Assembly: GCA_021464525.1 (NCBI GenBank)
Contig: JADRCO010000278.1
Coordinates: 1-39,418, forward strand
DNA: 39,418 bases
From: Rhizophagus sp. LPA8_4_AMF
Taxonomy: Eukaryota > Glomeromycota > Glomeromycetes > Glomerales > Glomeraceae
Direction: 5' to 3'
A program made the position numbers and the translations under genes. Position 1 is the first letter of the stretch. The number at the start of each line of letters is the position of its first letter. The notes beneath the pieces were generated by a model. It saw only the letters and a list, made by a program, of their open reading frames with translations, was not told the origin of the DNA and did no database searches. Positions 10,701 to 21,519 of the stretch are shown one piece after another.

Positions 10701-12491
10701 GCACCAAAGACAAGTGAAATCACCAACGTTCTTAATGTTGAAGAGAAAAGTGAAGGATCCACTTTTCCGGTGGTTCTCAGCAAACCAAAGAATGATGCGA
10801 CGAATATCCCCGAAAATAATGATACAGAAGATGGAGAATATACGTCTAAAGACGTTGCAACTACTACTTCAACACATGACGATGTTTCAGACGTTAATAC
10901 TGCTGATCAAAGTTCTCAAGACAATGTCAACAAAGCCGAAAATAATGAAGAAAATTCTTCTAATACAAGAAGCGGAGGAGTTATTGGTATCAGCACCTTA
11001 CTCAACCCTATTGAAGACACTCCTTCAAGTACTTCAACTGTTTATGATTCTTTTCTTCATTATACGGTCAACGCAAGTACCACAAATCAAAGCTACTTCA
11101 ATGGTAATGGAAATTTGTACCAAACATCAACCACTTCCAACAATAATGTACCAATCACAAATATTGGATATAGCAGTATTACTGCCCCTATTACGACTCC
11201 ATTCCAGAGAAGCTACTTTTTGACAGAATCATCAAGTTCCAATCAAACGTCATTTAGAGCTCCTTTGGGTGAAAGTGGAGCAAGCACTTTTCAAGGCTCT
11301 TATAATGCTGCCAGTCAAGGGACTACTAGGTATTCAAATCCTTATACTGCCCTTAACCAAGGAAATGCTACCACTTATACAAGAACTTTTGGTTCAGTGA
11401 CAAATCAAGGTGGTACAAGTACTTTTGTTGCAAGTTCCTATGGACAAATAAACCAAAATAATCCAACTATGTTTACAAATTCTTATTCAAACGTTAACGA
11501 AAGTAGAACTAGTACCACATTTACGAATTTGACAAACACTGGTTCAGTACCAGCTATTAATGCTTCTAACTTAGGTGGATTAGGCGTACTTCTTTCGGCA
11601 GCTGAAATGGTTGAATCTCCGAAAACTACTTCGTTCAGTGTACAAAAAAATAATGATGATGAAGTCCAAAATGAGTCAACGGCAGAGCCTTCGCAGAATA
11701 AATCTCAAATTCCTGATAAAACTGCAGTAACAACAACATTCTATGATAATGGAAAAGTATGTACCAACACAACTGAGGGAGTCGCTTCCCCTTATCAAAC
11801 AGGAAGCGGAAATTTCCTTAGTTTCACTGGTCCGAGTCCTTACCCTAATACAAATACAAATACAACTGCTACTGCTCAAGATGACAGTGCAGTTGCAGAA
11901 ACATCTTCCGAAATATCAAAAGAGAATGATACTCAAAATGTTGAGACTGTTAATACACAAGATGAAAGTACGAGCGATGAACCAGTTCAAGATACTGCAA
12001 ATTCTGAAGAACTAGTGTCTGAACAAAACACAGCGACAAAACCTAAAAGAAAACGAGTTGGCGGAATAAAGAAGAAAGCTGGACGTAAACCAAAAGCCAA
12101 GCTCACGGAGGAAGAAGCCGCACAGTCTCGAGCACCTATACCTCAGCCAACTTGTACAATCTGCAGACTCGTAATACCACCAGCCAATGATCAACCTTCG
12201 GCGACTTACATTACTCCACAACGTGCAAGAGAGTCAATGTTGCTTAAAGGAAGAGACAAAGTTAACCGAATGGTACGCTGCGGATACTGCAGTAAATGGT
12301 ATCATTTGGCTTGCATGGTTCCTCCTAGACGTACAATGCCCACGGGAGGATATGTTTGGCGATGTGCGGAATGCGACCATCCATCTAGCTCCACAAGCGA
12401 AAGCCCAGCAGAACATTCTGGTAGTGGGGAGGCTCCTTCTGTTCCTACGGTCCCTACTAAAAAATGGAACTTAAGATCCGCAACCAAATAA
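7753..12491 (+). CDS. nuclear PHD-finger protein: PHD + extended PHD, long disordered middle, C-terminal PHD
   Basis: Likely chromatin reader. Exons are 7753-8058, 8261-8369, 8453-8535, 8600-8785, 8872-9018 and 9111-12491, giving 1403 residues. After an acidic N-terminus, PHD 1 (about 110-160) shows CCVC, YCDGKECDVVVHQECYGI and WYCDRC. An extended PHD (about 167-283) follows with RCVLCP, WVHILCAFWMPG, CHVCN, CDAGQCKNWVHATCA and CKQH. This PHD-knuckle-ePHD order is that of the AF10/JADE/BRPF group; the CDGxxC spacing is closest to AF10. Residues about 330-430 look helical or coiled-coil. A long Ser/Thr/Lys-rich middle carries several SKRKR-type basic clusters (nuclear signals) and a Gln/Asn/Tyr-rich stretch. 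A third PHD (about 1291-1363) reads CTICR, VRCGYCSKWYHLACM, CAEC. Which histone mark it binds cannot be told. The intron 9019-9110 uses a GC donor. Domain calls are secure; orthology to one named protein is not. Confidence 0.88.
9019..9110 (+). other. GC-AG intron in the extended PHD finger
   Basis: The intron begins GCAAGT and ends AAATAG. Only this pair keeps the frame and joins ISDPYFI directly to YCKQHGP, which supplies the last Cys and His ligands of the ePHD finger. The nearest GT (in AAGTTTT) would put the next exon out of frame. Confidence 0.8.
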
Positions 12492-13543
12492 TTATAATAA
12501 GGGTAATAAGCTAATATCAATTTTAATAAAGTACTTAGACATTGCAAATTTTAAAAAATTATTGATTTAGATTTCCATATTTATTGTAAATAAGTAAGAA
12601 TTCTTCTTTGCATGATTTTATAAATTTAAGAATTTATTATTAAGATTTGCAATAAGACTATGAAATCAAAATAAATACAAAAAATATTTATTCTAAGGTC
12701 ATAAGCGAGATGATGTTTATATATAATTATTTTTGAATTCAAAGATTAATCTTATCCATAGAATTCAAAATTATGGTACTATCAAATTCTATTAAAAAAG
12801 TAATTTTTAATTTATGAAGATTAATATCCGAGTTCCATAACTGTCAAATAACTTTGTTTAATCTTCCAAGCCATTTAACCAAAACGTCGAATTATGCAAT
12901 TTTCATAAAAACGTATTTTCAGATTTCTGTGAATCCTGAATTTCTCAATTTTCGCTTAAATTCAAAAGAAATTTCCTCTGAAAAGTTGGTAATAGAATTC
13001 CAAAACTATTTATCTTGAAAGAATAATTTTAACAGTAAGTAATTATTATGCATAGCTGATAAATTTATTTTTCTATACGATCATTCACATTTATACAATG
13101 ATTTAATCATTAGTTATATAAGAAATTCCTAACAAGTACTTTCAAATTGCCTCCGTATTCAAGTACAAAACCTTTATACAGATTACAGAAGATGGGCCTA
13201 TTAAGTTATTGCTACTTCTACAAGGGAAGTTACATAAAGGCGTAACATCAACCGTAACAGGGAATTTGTAACAACCTGTCCTCTCTTCTGTCTAGAGAAT
13301 GATGTGACATATGATGATCTATTATGTTTTGTTATATTATTTCTAATATTCCAATAATAAAATTTATTGGCAATATATTGAATATATAAAATAATATTGA
13401 CATCCTGGAAAGAGCTAATCGAATTAAATTAATTAATAGTTTTATAATTTATAATGCTCTCCTTTTGTTTACAGCACTCTTAAATTTACGATTTATGGTT
13501 GACGATGAATATTCGATAATTCTTAAAAAATAAACACGATAAA
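12492..13543. other. convergent spacer between the PHD gene and uS8m
   Basis: These 1.05 kb hold the 3' flanks of two tail-to-tail genes. Most is AT-rich with no coding signal. The stretch 13140-13320 is clearly more GC-rich and contains an ATG-less open frame of 43 codons (13114-13245, plus) and three spaced GTAACA hexamers between 13240 and 13280. No RNA gene was recognised. Confidence 0.5.
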
Positions 13544-14005
13544 TTAGATAACCCTACAAAGTACTTCTCCACCATGATTTTGCTCAATTGCTTCTTTAAT
13601 TTCCAAAACACCACGAGATGTCCCAATAATAGCAATTTCACCGAGTTTTAAAGGTGGAATAAATTTAGCCCTCTTTCCAGTGGTCAAATTTTTAAGCTCT
13701 TCAACGTTCATATATACTCTTTTTGAACTCTTGCTAACGCAAGACATCTTTTGTAAAACTGGTTTATTGTCTCGATATTTAAGGTCAAGCCATAACCTTC
13801 GACTTGCAATATTGTGTGGTTGAGTTTTGACAACCTTTTTGTCTGGTTCAAGGTGATTACCACGTTGTACAGAAGAAATAAAACCCTGCCGATAAAGGAT
13901 CATGGAAATCGCAAGGTTCATTTTTGTATCTGGAACAGCAATACTTTGTAAACGGGCTCTAAAGCCATTTTGAACGCGTGCACAAATTTCATGAACTATC
14001 ACCAT
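13544..14005 (-). CDS. MRPS8: mitochondrial small-subunit ribosomal protein uS8m
   Basis: Mitochondrial counterpart of bacterial S8, which binds the central domain of small-subunit rRNA. The 153-residue single-exon frame shows the family at both ends. The N-terminal helix region reads CARVQNGFRAR, then AISMILYRQGFISSVQRG. The C-terminal half has GEIAIIGTSRGVLEIKEA and ends GGEVLCRVI, matching the bacterial S8 pattern of a (I/T)STSKG turn and a final GGEVLC. Length is slightly above bacterial S8 (about 130), with the extra residues in the middle (about 50-110). There is no long N-terminal presequence; fungal uS8m also starts near the mature end. The start ATG at 14005-14003 faces PDS5 across a 414-bp divergent promoter. 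Assignment is secure. Confidence 0.92.
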   Translation of the reverse strand: MVIVHEICARVQNGFRARLQSIAVPDTKMNLAISMILYRQGFISSVQRGNHLEPDKKVVKTQPHNIASRRLWLDLKYRDNKPVLQKMSCVSKSSKRVYMNVEELKNLTTGKRAKFIPPLKLGEIAIIGTSRGVLEIKEAIEQNHGGEVLCRVI

Positions 14006-14419
14006 CGTCGAGAGAATTTTTTATCATTTTTTATCTAGATCATCATTATATTCTGAGGTACTATGTGACAAATAGAGGCGTGAAAAAATTAAGTATAAAA
14101 AATGGAAACAGGGATGTGATGTAGAGTGTCGGGATGATGAATTTTTAAAAAAGTCACGTGATCGAACACGACTTTAGAGTTTAAACGTTCCCTTTTTTAT
14201 AAATACTCCAGAATGATTGATTATTGGGTTGTGTAACCTGATCAGGAACGTGAACCACCAAAAACTGTTGGTCCATTGATTTGATCAACTATTCCCAATC
14301 GAACAATTTGAGTAGCTAATAGCACGACTCAACATTGGAGCAATACGTGTTTGTTCGCGTAACAACTCATAGTTGAAGTAACAAAGTAAAATATTTATTT
14401 CTAGAAAATAATTATCAAA
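14006..14419. promoter_or_regulatory. divergent promoter uS8m/PDS5 with E-box
   Basis: This 414-bp spacer must drive both genes. It contains the perfect palindrome TCACGTGA at 14154-14161, a bHLH (CBF1/TYE7-type) site, about 150 bases from the uS8m start. An inverted GGTT-GTG-TAACC sits near 14226-14238. The half nearest PDS5 is relatively GC-rich for this window. Which gene the E-box serves is inference. Confidence 0.5.
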
Positions 14420-17330
14420 ATGGCTACAGGTAAGGGAACGACTTCGCGCCCAGCCCGACTCCAGTTCAAACAAAAACTCGTCTCGTCACAGAAACCAATT
14501 TCCACTGCAGAACTATTAAAGAGACTAAAGGTATCTAGCAATTTTTGCTTAACGAGTTTTACATTTCGTATAAATTGTTTTTATATTAAAATTTTGTTCA
14601 GAATTTATTTGGAGAAGTTTCCGTTATGGATCAAGATCAGGTTGACTTAGATTCTTTAAAAGGCGTGACTCGCGACTTAATTAATGCAAATTTAATAGGC
14701 CATAAGGATTGGGGAGTAAGAGCTTATGTAGCTTGTTGTATATCGGATCTGCTAAGACTTTACGCACCAGATGCACCATATACAGTCCATGAACTCAAAG
14801 TAAGGAAAAAAATAATCTTAGCCAAGTGCAGTAATTATTTTTCGCGTTTTATTTATATCAAATTTATTTAATTCTATATTTTTGATTTCTTGTTTTCTAT
14901 CGTAGGACATTTTTGTATTTTTTGTTCGTCAATTGCAAAATATTGCCAATAAAGATGGACCTTATTTTGATTTATATTTTCATTTGCTTGAAAATTTAGC
15001 AAGAGTTAAAATAGTATTATTGATATTAGATCTTCAAAACTATGAAGAACTTTTGACTGAATTATTCAGAGATTTTTTTGATATCATTAGGTCAGTTGAT
15101 TAGTTTTTTTTTGCATCAGTTAATATCTTCCTACGCTTTTTTTCATCTTAATATATCTAATGTAGGTCAGATATGTCGAATATTGTCCAATCGCATATGA
15201 TAGACATTCTTGAACAATTAATTAATGAAAGTAATGGGCTGCCTCAAGATGTGATCGATATAATACTTGCGCAATTTTTAAAAAAACGAAAAGTATTTAT
15301 ATTTGTATCTTTATTATTTCGGTTATTTTATATTTTAATTGATACTTTTGTGAGTTTATCTAGGATGAAAATCCAGCAGCTTATAAATTAGCTAGCGAGG
15401 TTTGCAGGCATGCAACAGACAAATTACAACGATATGTTTGTCAAGTATGTAACTTTTATGTTATTTTCCTATACTTTCCATATCAATTTAGTAATAATGA
15501 ATTGTTACGTACAGTATTTTACAGATGTTATTGTTGCAGCCGGTAAAAATGGGACATCTGCAGAAGAACTTAATGATTTCAAAACAGCCCATGATCTTAT
15601 TAAAGAGTTAAATAGAACAGCACCGGGTTTATTGTTAAACGTTATACCCCAATTAGAAGAGGAATTGAAAGTTTGTATTTTAAGCGCATAATTTAAAGTT
15701 TCAATTTGCATGTATGGATCCTAATAACGTATATTTTAGTTGGATGATACTCCTTTACGTCTGCTTGCCACACAAGTTCTTGGAGAAATGTTTTCCGAGA
15801 AAAATTCCACTTTAGCAAGTCGTTATGACAATGTTTGGAAGATGTGGCTACTTAGGTCGGATTCTCTAGTTCTTATTTATATTAATATTTAATCTCCAAT
15901 CCTGATTAAATTTAAAATTTATTCGACATAAAGACGAAACGATAAAATACCGGATGTCCGATGTGCTTGGACAGAATATTGTTTGCCTCTTTATATTAAT
16001 CATCACGAACTGGCCAAACAGCTAAATGGTATGAAATATAATGATCTTCTATACTCCTGTTTAACTTAGCGTTCAGTTTAATCTTTAGCATATTTATCAT
16101 CATATTAGAGGCAATAATTTCCAAAATATCAGATCCTGACGATAAAGTTAGAGTTGCTGTATGTAAAGTTTTTGGACAATTAGAATATGAGTGTGCTTCC
16201 AAACTTGTGGGAAAAGAATTATTTATTGAATTAGCCAAACGATGCCGTGATCGTAAAGTGAATATAATGTTTCTTTTGTTGTGTTTATAAATATATACAA
16301 CATTTTAATCAAATTTTATGTAGCACGGAGTTAGACAGGAGGCAATTAAAGCTTTGGCGCGATTATATAATATGGCTTACATTGAAATGTATGTAGTGTT
16401 TTTTAATAATATTGTTTAGAATACTTTTAGTGGAAGAAATTTATTTAGTAAACATAACTGAAATTTTATTTTTAATAGTGTAGATCATGATGCAAACGCG
16501 ATTGAAAAGTTTGGGTGGATTCCCTCGGAAATACTAAATATTCTTTATATAAAAGATAACGAAATTAAGTAAATAAATTTTTTATTTGTTTTTTTTATTT
16601 TTCCCTATTATTTAACTAATTAAGCATTTCTTAACTCTTTTAGTGTTTGTGTCGAAAAGGCAATGTACGATGAGATATTAACATCCAACAATGGAGATTC
16701 GGCGCGTATGGATCGAATCATTGTTGTCTTTGGATCACTTGACCCAAAAGCTAAGAAAGGATTCTTCTCTTTGTTCCAGAGGCAAAGAGAGTATGATTTT
16801 TTTGTATATATTATATGATTCTTTCTTGGGTTAATTTAACTTCTGATTTTATTGATTTTAATATTTAGAGCAATTAATGACATGGAGACATTTCTGAAGC
16901 TTTGCGAAAAATACAATGTATAATTTATTTCTATATAACAATTGTTATTAAATTTAATTTTTATCATTTTTAAATATTGATTATTTATAATTTATTAAGG
17001 ATGACTCCAATAATGAAGATAGCGAAAAGCTATCAAATATTTTGAATCAAGTCATTGAACGTATTTCAGGTCAGTTTCCTAATTATATTTCTCAAAACAT
17101 GTATAATTGGAACATTAATTTCATAATAAATTTTACATACATATATTTTAAGTTTGTTGAAAAAATCTTACGTTTAAATAACAATAGGCAAACTCCCTGA
17201 TTCAGAAAAATCGAAAAATCATTTGTCAGCATTTGCAAAACTTCGGGATACTCGCGTATATAAGTTAATCAGAGATTGTATGAATCCACAATCAGATTAT
17301 AAAACTGTTCGAAAATCTGCTGTAAATATG

Positions 17331-17361
<31 letters not shown>

Positions 17362-20300
17362 TTTTTGAATTCCTAACTAGTTAAATTCATAATAATCATT
17401 TATTTTATTAGAAAGATGCGATTAAACACATTGAACAAATAGCCGCATCATCACTTGAAACATTTTCGATCTTAATACGACGTGTTAGTTTAACAACAAT
17501 TAATAGAGACTTGGTTCCTTTGCTTATGAACAAAATTAAGTCTGTTGATGGGGAGCAGCAAAATGAGCACTCGATCATAGCTCATGAATTGTTTACGGTA
17601 ATTTGAAAATGACTTGTATTAGATTATTTATGTTGATGATGAATAACACAAAAACATAATTTATTTCAATCAATAGGACATATCTTCTCGATTTCCCGCT
17701 ATATTTCGATCACATTTTGAAAAGCTAACTACTCTTTTTAAGGAAGAAGATGAAAGCTCGATGATAGGTAAATTATATTTATAACATTATATACAATGTT
17801 TTACTAATTTTTATTACATCTCGTTCTAGTTGAAGATAGCCTAGAGGCACTTTCTAAACTGGCTAAAGCATTTCCCGATGAAGCATATCAGGATAGGTTA
17901 TTAATTCTCATTTGATTTTTTAATCCATTTTTATCAAAAGTATTATGATATTTTGCAACTGACAAAATTCACTTTGTGCAGTGAAACTATACAACGTTAT
18001 ATGCAATTTGCACTAAACGGGTCTCCACGTCAGGCTAAATTTGCGGCCATAATTCTCACTCACATCCGACAGAAACAACAATTATGTAGCGATTTATTCA
18101 AAGTATATACAAGTTTCTTATTGGCCAATGTCTTTTACTATTATTTATTTGTTATTATATTCACCAATTATGTGTTTTTATTATTTATTTCTGTAATTCT
18201 CAGAAAATTATCCCCAATCTTATGGTAACTTCGCCAAATATTTTGTCGTATCTTTCTGTGCTCAGCCAATGTGCACTTTATATGCCCACGACATATGAGC
18301 AACAAAGTGATACAATTACGAATTTCATAGTCAAAGAACTAATTATGAAAAATCGTAATAAGGTTTGTATTAAGTTTATATTAAATTAATGAAAATTATT
18401 GCTTTTTAATTTATAAAATAATTGATATAAATGATATATCAATCTTTTTGTTGTTAAATTAAATAGGCAACTCCTGGAGATAAAGCCGAATGGGTTGACG
18501 ATGATGAGCTTGATGACGAATGTAAAGCAAAGGTATTTAGATGTAACAATCTATTTGTTTATGCTGAAACATCCATATTTCGTTGACTATTTAAGCATTT
18601 CGTTTTAAATCGTCGCAATTTATAAACAATACTATTATAATAGGTATTGGGTTTAAAAGTTCTCGTGAACCGTTTGCTTGCTATAGCAGAAACAGAGAGC
18701 GCACAAGATTTAGCAAAGCCTGTTTTTAAGTTGCTTTGGACATTAATAAGAGGAGGTGGTGAGCTCATTTCTGATAAATCTACAAGGTAATCATTTGGCT
18801 TGTTCGATTCTTAGCATATGTTTAAGATGTTTCACGGTAATAATCAATTTTGACTATTTCTTAATTCTATAAGACCATCATTTCAGAGTCGTTTACGGTT
18901 GGTTGCTGTACACTCTGTATTGAAACTTGCAAGGAAGAAGATTTATGATTCAATGATTTCTGTCGCAGAATTCCAAGAGCTAGCATTAATGATACAAGTA
19001 TCTTTCTCAATTTTTAGATTATCCTTTAAGTATTTTGATATACAGTACTTAGTAATATTTTTCATATAATTAATTAGGATCCATGTTATCATGTTCGTTT
19101 TGCGTTCGCTTCACGGCTGATAAAATATTGTGGTGGATATCATCTTAACGCGCGATTTTTATCCATATTTTTTTTAATTGCGCATGACCCGGATGAAACA
19201 ATTCGCGAAATGGTAATATATTAGTATTTAAAATAATAGTTGCTCCCGAATTATTCAAGTCAAAATAACATATACTCGATGAATAAATTATAATTTTGCC
19301 GTATTAGGTCAAAGTTTTCCTGATAAGACACTCTCTTGCATCAAAGGCAATTCGTAAGTACTCCATTTTTTTTTCTTAATTTCCTATATTATTATATTAT
19401 ATACAAAGCTTTTTATTACATTAATCTAATATAGGTGACAAATCAATGCATTTCGAAATGTCTTTGGTTCGGCTTATTCATCTCCTTTCACATCACCCTG
19501 ATTTTTCCCGTGAGCCAGATACTCTTAATGAATTTTTTGTGTGAGTTATTATTGTTTGTTTCTAATTTCAATGTAGTTAAATTAATATAAATGAATAATT
19601 AATATATATATCTTTACAGGTATATAGACTTCTTCTTAGATACAATTGCAAATGCCGAAAACGTATCTTTCTTATTATATATAACTGGTAGATTGAAACA
19701 AGTTCGCGATGCGCAGACTTTGGATCAAAGCGAGGTTATACATATACACTAACATATTGAAAAATGAGGCATCAATATGTAATAATATATAACGTAGATA
19801 CTTATAATTCTTAAATCATGATTAATTTAGAATTTATACGTTTTGAGTGATTTGACTGAATACCTTATCCGTATTAAGTGTAAGTCTTGTTCTTGGAGCT
19901 TGCCTACATTTCCTGGACATGTCAAACTCCCCGAGGACTTATTTAAAAACCTACCGAACCCTGAGGTTATATCGGAGGTTTGTACATATCAAATAGTAAA
20001 TTTACTTTTACGAGAACTATTTTACTAAACTAATGAACATATTGTAGATTATGAAAAAAAGCTATATTCCCAGTGAGTTTTTGAAAATATTAGAGAAGAG
20101 ACATGCTACCGCACACAGTAAAAGCGATAAGGTCATTTGAGTTTAAATTATTTCATTACTATATCGAGAGTTGTGAATAAACATTTTAATTTATACTTTA
20201 TAGCCGAAAACAATTAGAAAAGGACGAAAGGCCTCAAGTCAAGCTCCTAAAAAGAAACGTAAAATTAATGCAGATACTCGGGGAACTCCTCCTGTCTCCA

Positions 20301-20664
20301 CTCGAAAGTAAATACATAAGGTTTTATCATTATTAATACGTACAAGATTTAATTAGATCAATTTTTTTATAGGTCAGTTCCAAGAGCTGCTAAATCTAAT
20401 ATAAAATCAATGGCAGTTATATCAACTAGCAGTGATGACGATTCAGAGAAATCTAATGATGTTTCTGAAGCAAGCGATATAGAAATGAAAGATGCTGAAT
20501 CTTCCAACGTAAATCAAAGTGAGCAAGGTCGCGAAGGTTCAGAATATGATGAAATGGATGTTGAGCCAAAGGTATCTATTTTTATTATTTACATTTTTTT
20601 TATAACTTTCTCTAATTAGGTTATTTTATAGATACGACGTTCGGGACGAAAATTAACAACATAG
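14420..20664 (+). CDS. PDS5: sister chromatid cohesion protein PDS5
   Basis: HEAT-repeat protein that binds cohesin and controls its maintenance and release. The N-terminus after splicing (SVMDQDQVDLDSLKGVTRDL, then HKDWGVRAYVACCISDLLRLYAPDAPY) is the hallmark PDS5 segment. Further blocks (YFDLYFHLLENLARVK, FFSLFQRQRE, AWTEYCLPLYINHHELAKQL) continue the match. I read about 32 exons, the first being 14420-14530, 14602-14799, 14906-15090, 15166-15292, 15364-15444 and 15515-15670. Summed exons give roughly 1200-1250 residues, like yeast Pds5. The C-terminus is Lys-rich (RKGRKASSQAPKKKRK), then Ser/acidic, and ends RRSGRKLTT at the TAG 20662-20664; such tails are usual for PDS5. One intron near 17331-17366 holds a long T/A/T homopolymer block. 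Family is certain; several mid-gene borders are approximate. Confidence 0.93.
17331..17366. repeat. T12-A19-T5 homopolymer block in a PDS5 intron
   Basis: Twelve T, nineteen A and five T follow each other without interruption just after a splice donor region. The block is self-complementary and could fold into a hairpin in the transcript. It is also a likely place for length errors in an assembly. Confidence 0.8.
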
Positions 20665-21140
20665 TATAATACATACATTTAATATAATGAATATTTTATT
20701 TCACTTTGTTAATTGTAATGTTGCATTATGAGCGTTGGCTTTATTGAAAGCGTTTTAAATTCCGCAGATGAATAGATTTTTTTAAAAATATCGGCTAAGT
20801 TTAAATTTTATTATAAGAAATATGTTATATATTTTTCACCGATCGGTTTATAAAAAGATCATAACATGCAGGTAACAAATATAATGTATATTATAATAAT
20901 TTTATCCGAAAAGAGAGCGTATGTAATATGTCTAGTATTTGAGATCATCTATGAATGTTACGTTTAAAGAGATCAGCTGTTTTTGGTTTAAAAAAAACAT
21001 ATTTGTAGGGCAGAATTTACAATAATGTCTAAAAATAATAAAATTCTTGCTTGCATTATTTATGTTTACCTTTGTTCAAATTAATTGTTCAAATTAATTG
21101 TACAAAACCCTTTTAGAAAAATTTTTGATCCTATGTAGTA

Positions 21141-21240
21141 CAAGTCAAACCGAACCGGAACCGGGCTTGACTTGAGAATCTAAGTTGCGGTCCGGTTTGG
21201 AGCGAATCAAACCATCTGAACCCGATTCAGTTCAAAGTCA
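21141..21240. repeat. GC-rich inverted-repeat patch
   Basis: The 8-bp arms CAAGTCAA (21141-21148) and TTGACTTG (21167-21174) are perfect inverted repeats around a loop of AACCGAACCGG-type units. CCGAACCGGA (21150-21159) also pairs with TCCGGTTTGG (21191-21200) with one mismatch. The composition is far from the flanking AT-rich DNA, suggesting a dispersed repeat fragment. Confidence 0.55.
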
Positions 21241-21393
21241 TGGCTATGTTAAATCTTATGAAAACATGGCATCACATTTGTAATTAGCCATTAAATATTT
21301 TTATAGTAATAAAGTACATACATGCCTTCCACTATAAATTCTCCATATCAAACGGGCAGTTAATAAAGTCTCGATGGAATCTTGGCCAAATAA

Positions 21394-21399
21394 CACGTG
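21394..21399. promoter_or_regulatory. CACGTG box upstream of SAM50
   Basis: Perfect CACGTG hexamer about 120 bases before the SAM50 start codon. A similar box lies in the promoter of the other mitochondrial gene in the window (uS8m). Binding is inferred from the motif alone. Confidence 0.4.
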
Positions 21400-21519
21400 G
21401 AGATAAACTTGATAGTGATACAGGAATACTACATAACAGTCACATGTTTCAACAGAAATTTTTGTAGATATAATATGTCTGATCATAAATTTGCATCAGT
21501 TGTTATCGTCTTGTTAAAA

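Larger units (their letters stand above)
20665..21519. other. spacer PDS5-SAM50 with repeat patch and SAM50 upstream region
   Basis: These 855 bp hold the PDS5 3' flank and the SAM50 promoter. A perfect 13-bp tandem pair (TTGTTCAAATTAA, 21072-21097) precedes an unusually GC-rich patch (21141-21240). A CACGTG box at 21394-21399 lies 121-126 bases upstream of the SAM50 ATG. A 61-codon minus-strand frame over 21301-21486 looks like chance. Confidence 0.5.

Noticed and set aside
10285..11223. A 312-codon open frame on the plus strand, out of frame with the PHD gene
   Set aside because: It lies wholly inside the last PHD exon. The long Ser/Thr/Lys-rich code with few T-starting codons leaves the other frame free of stops; the product (Met/Leu/Gln/Lys-rich) has no domain.
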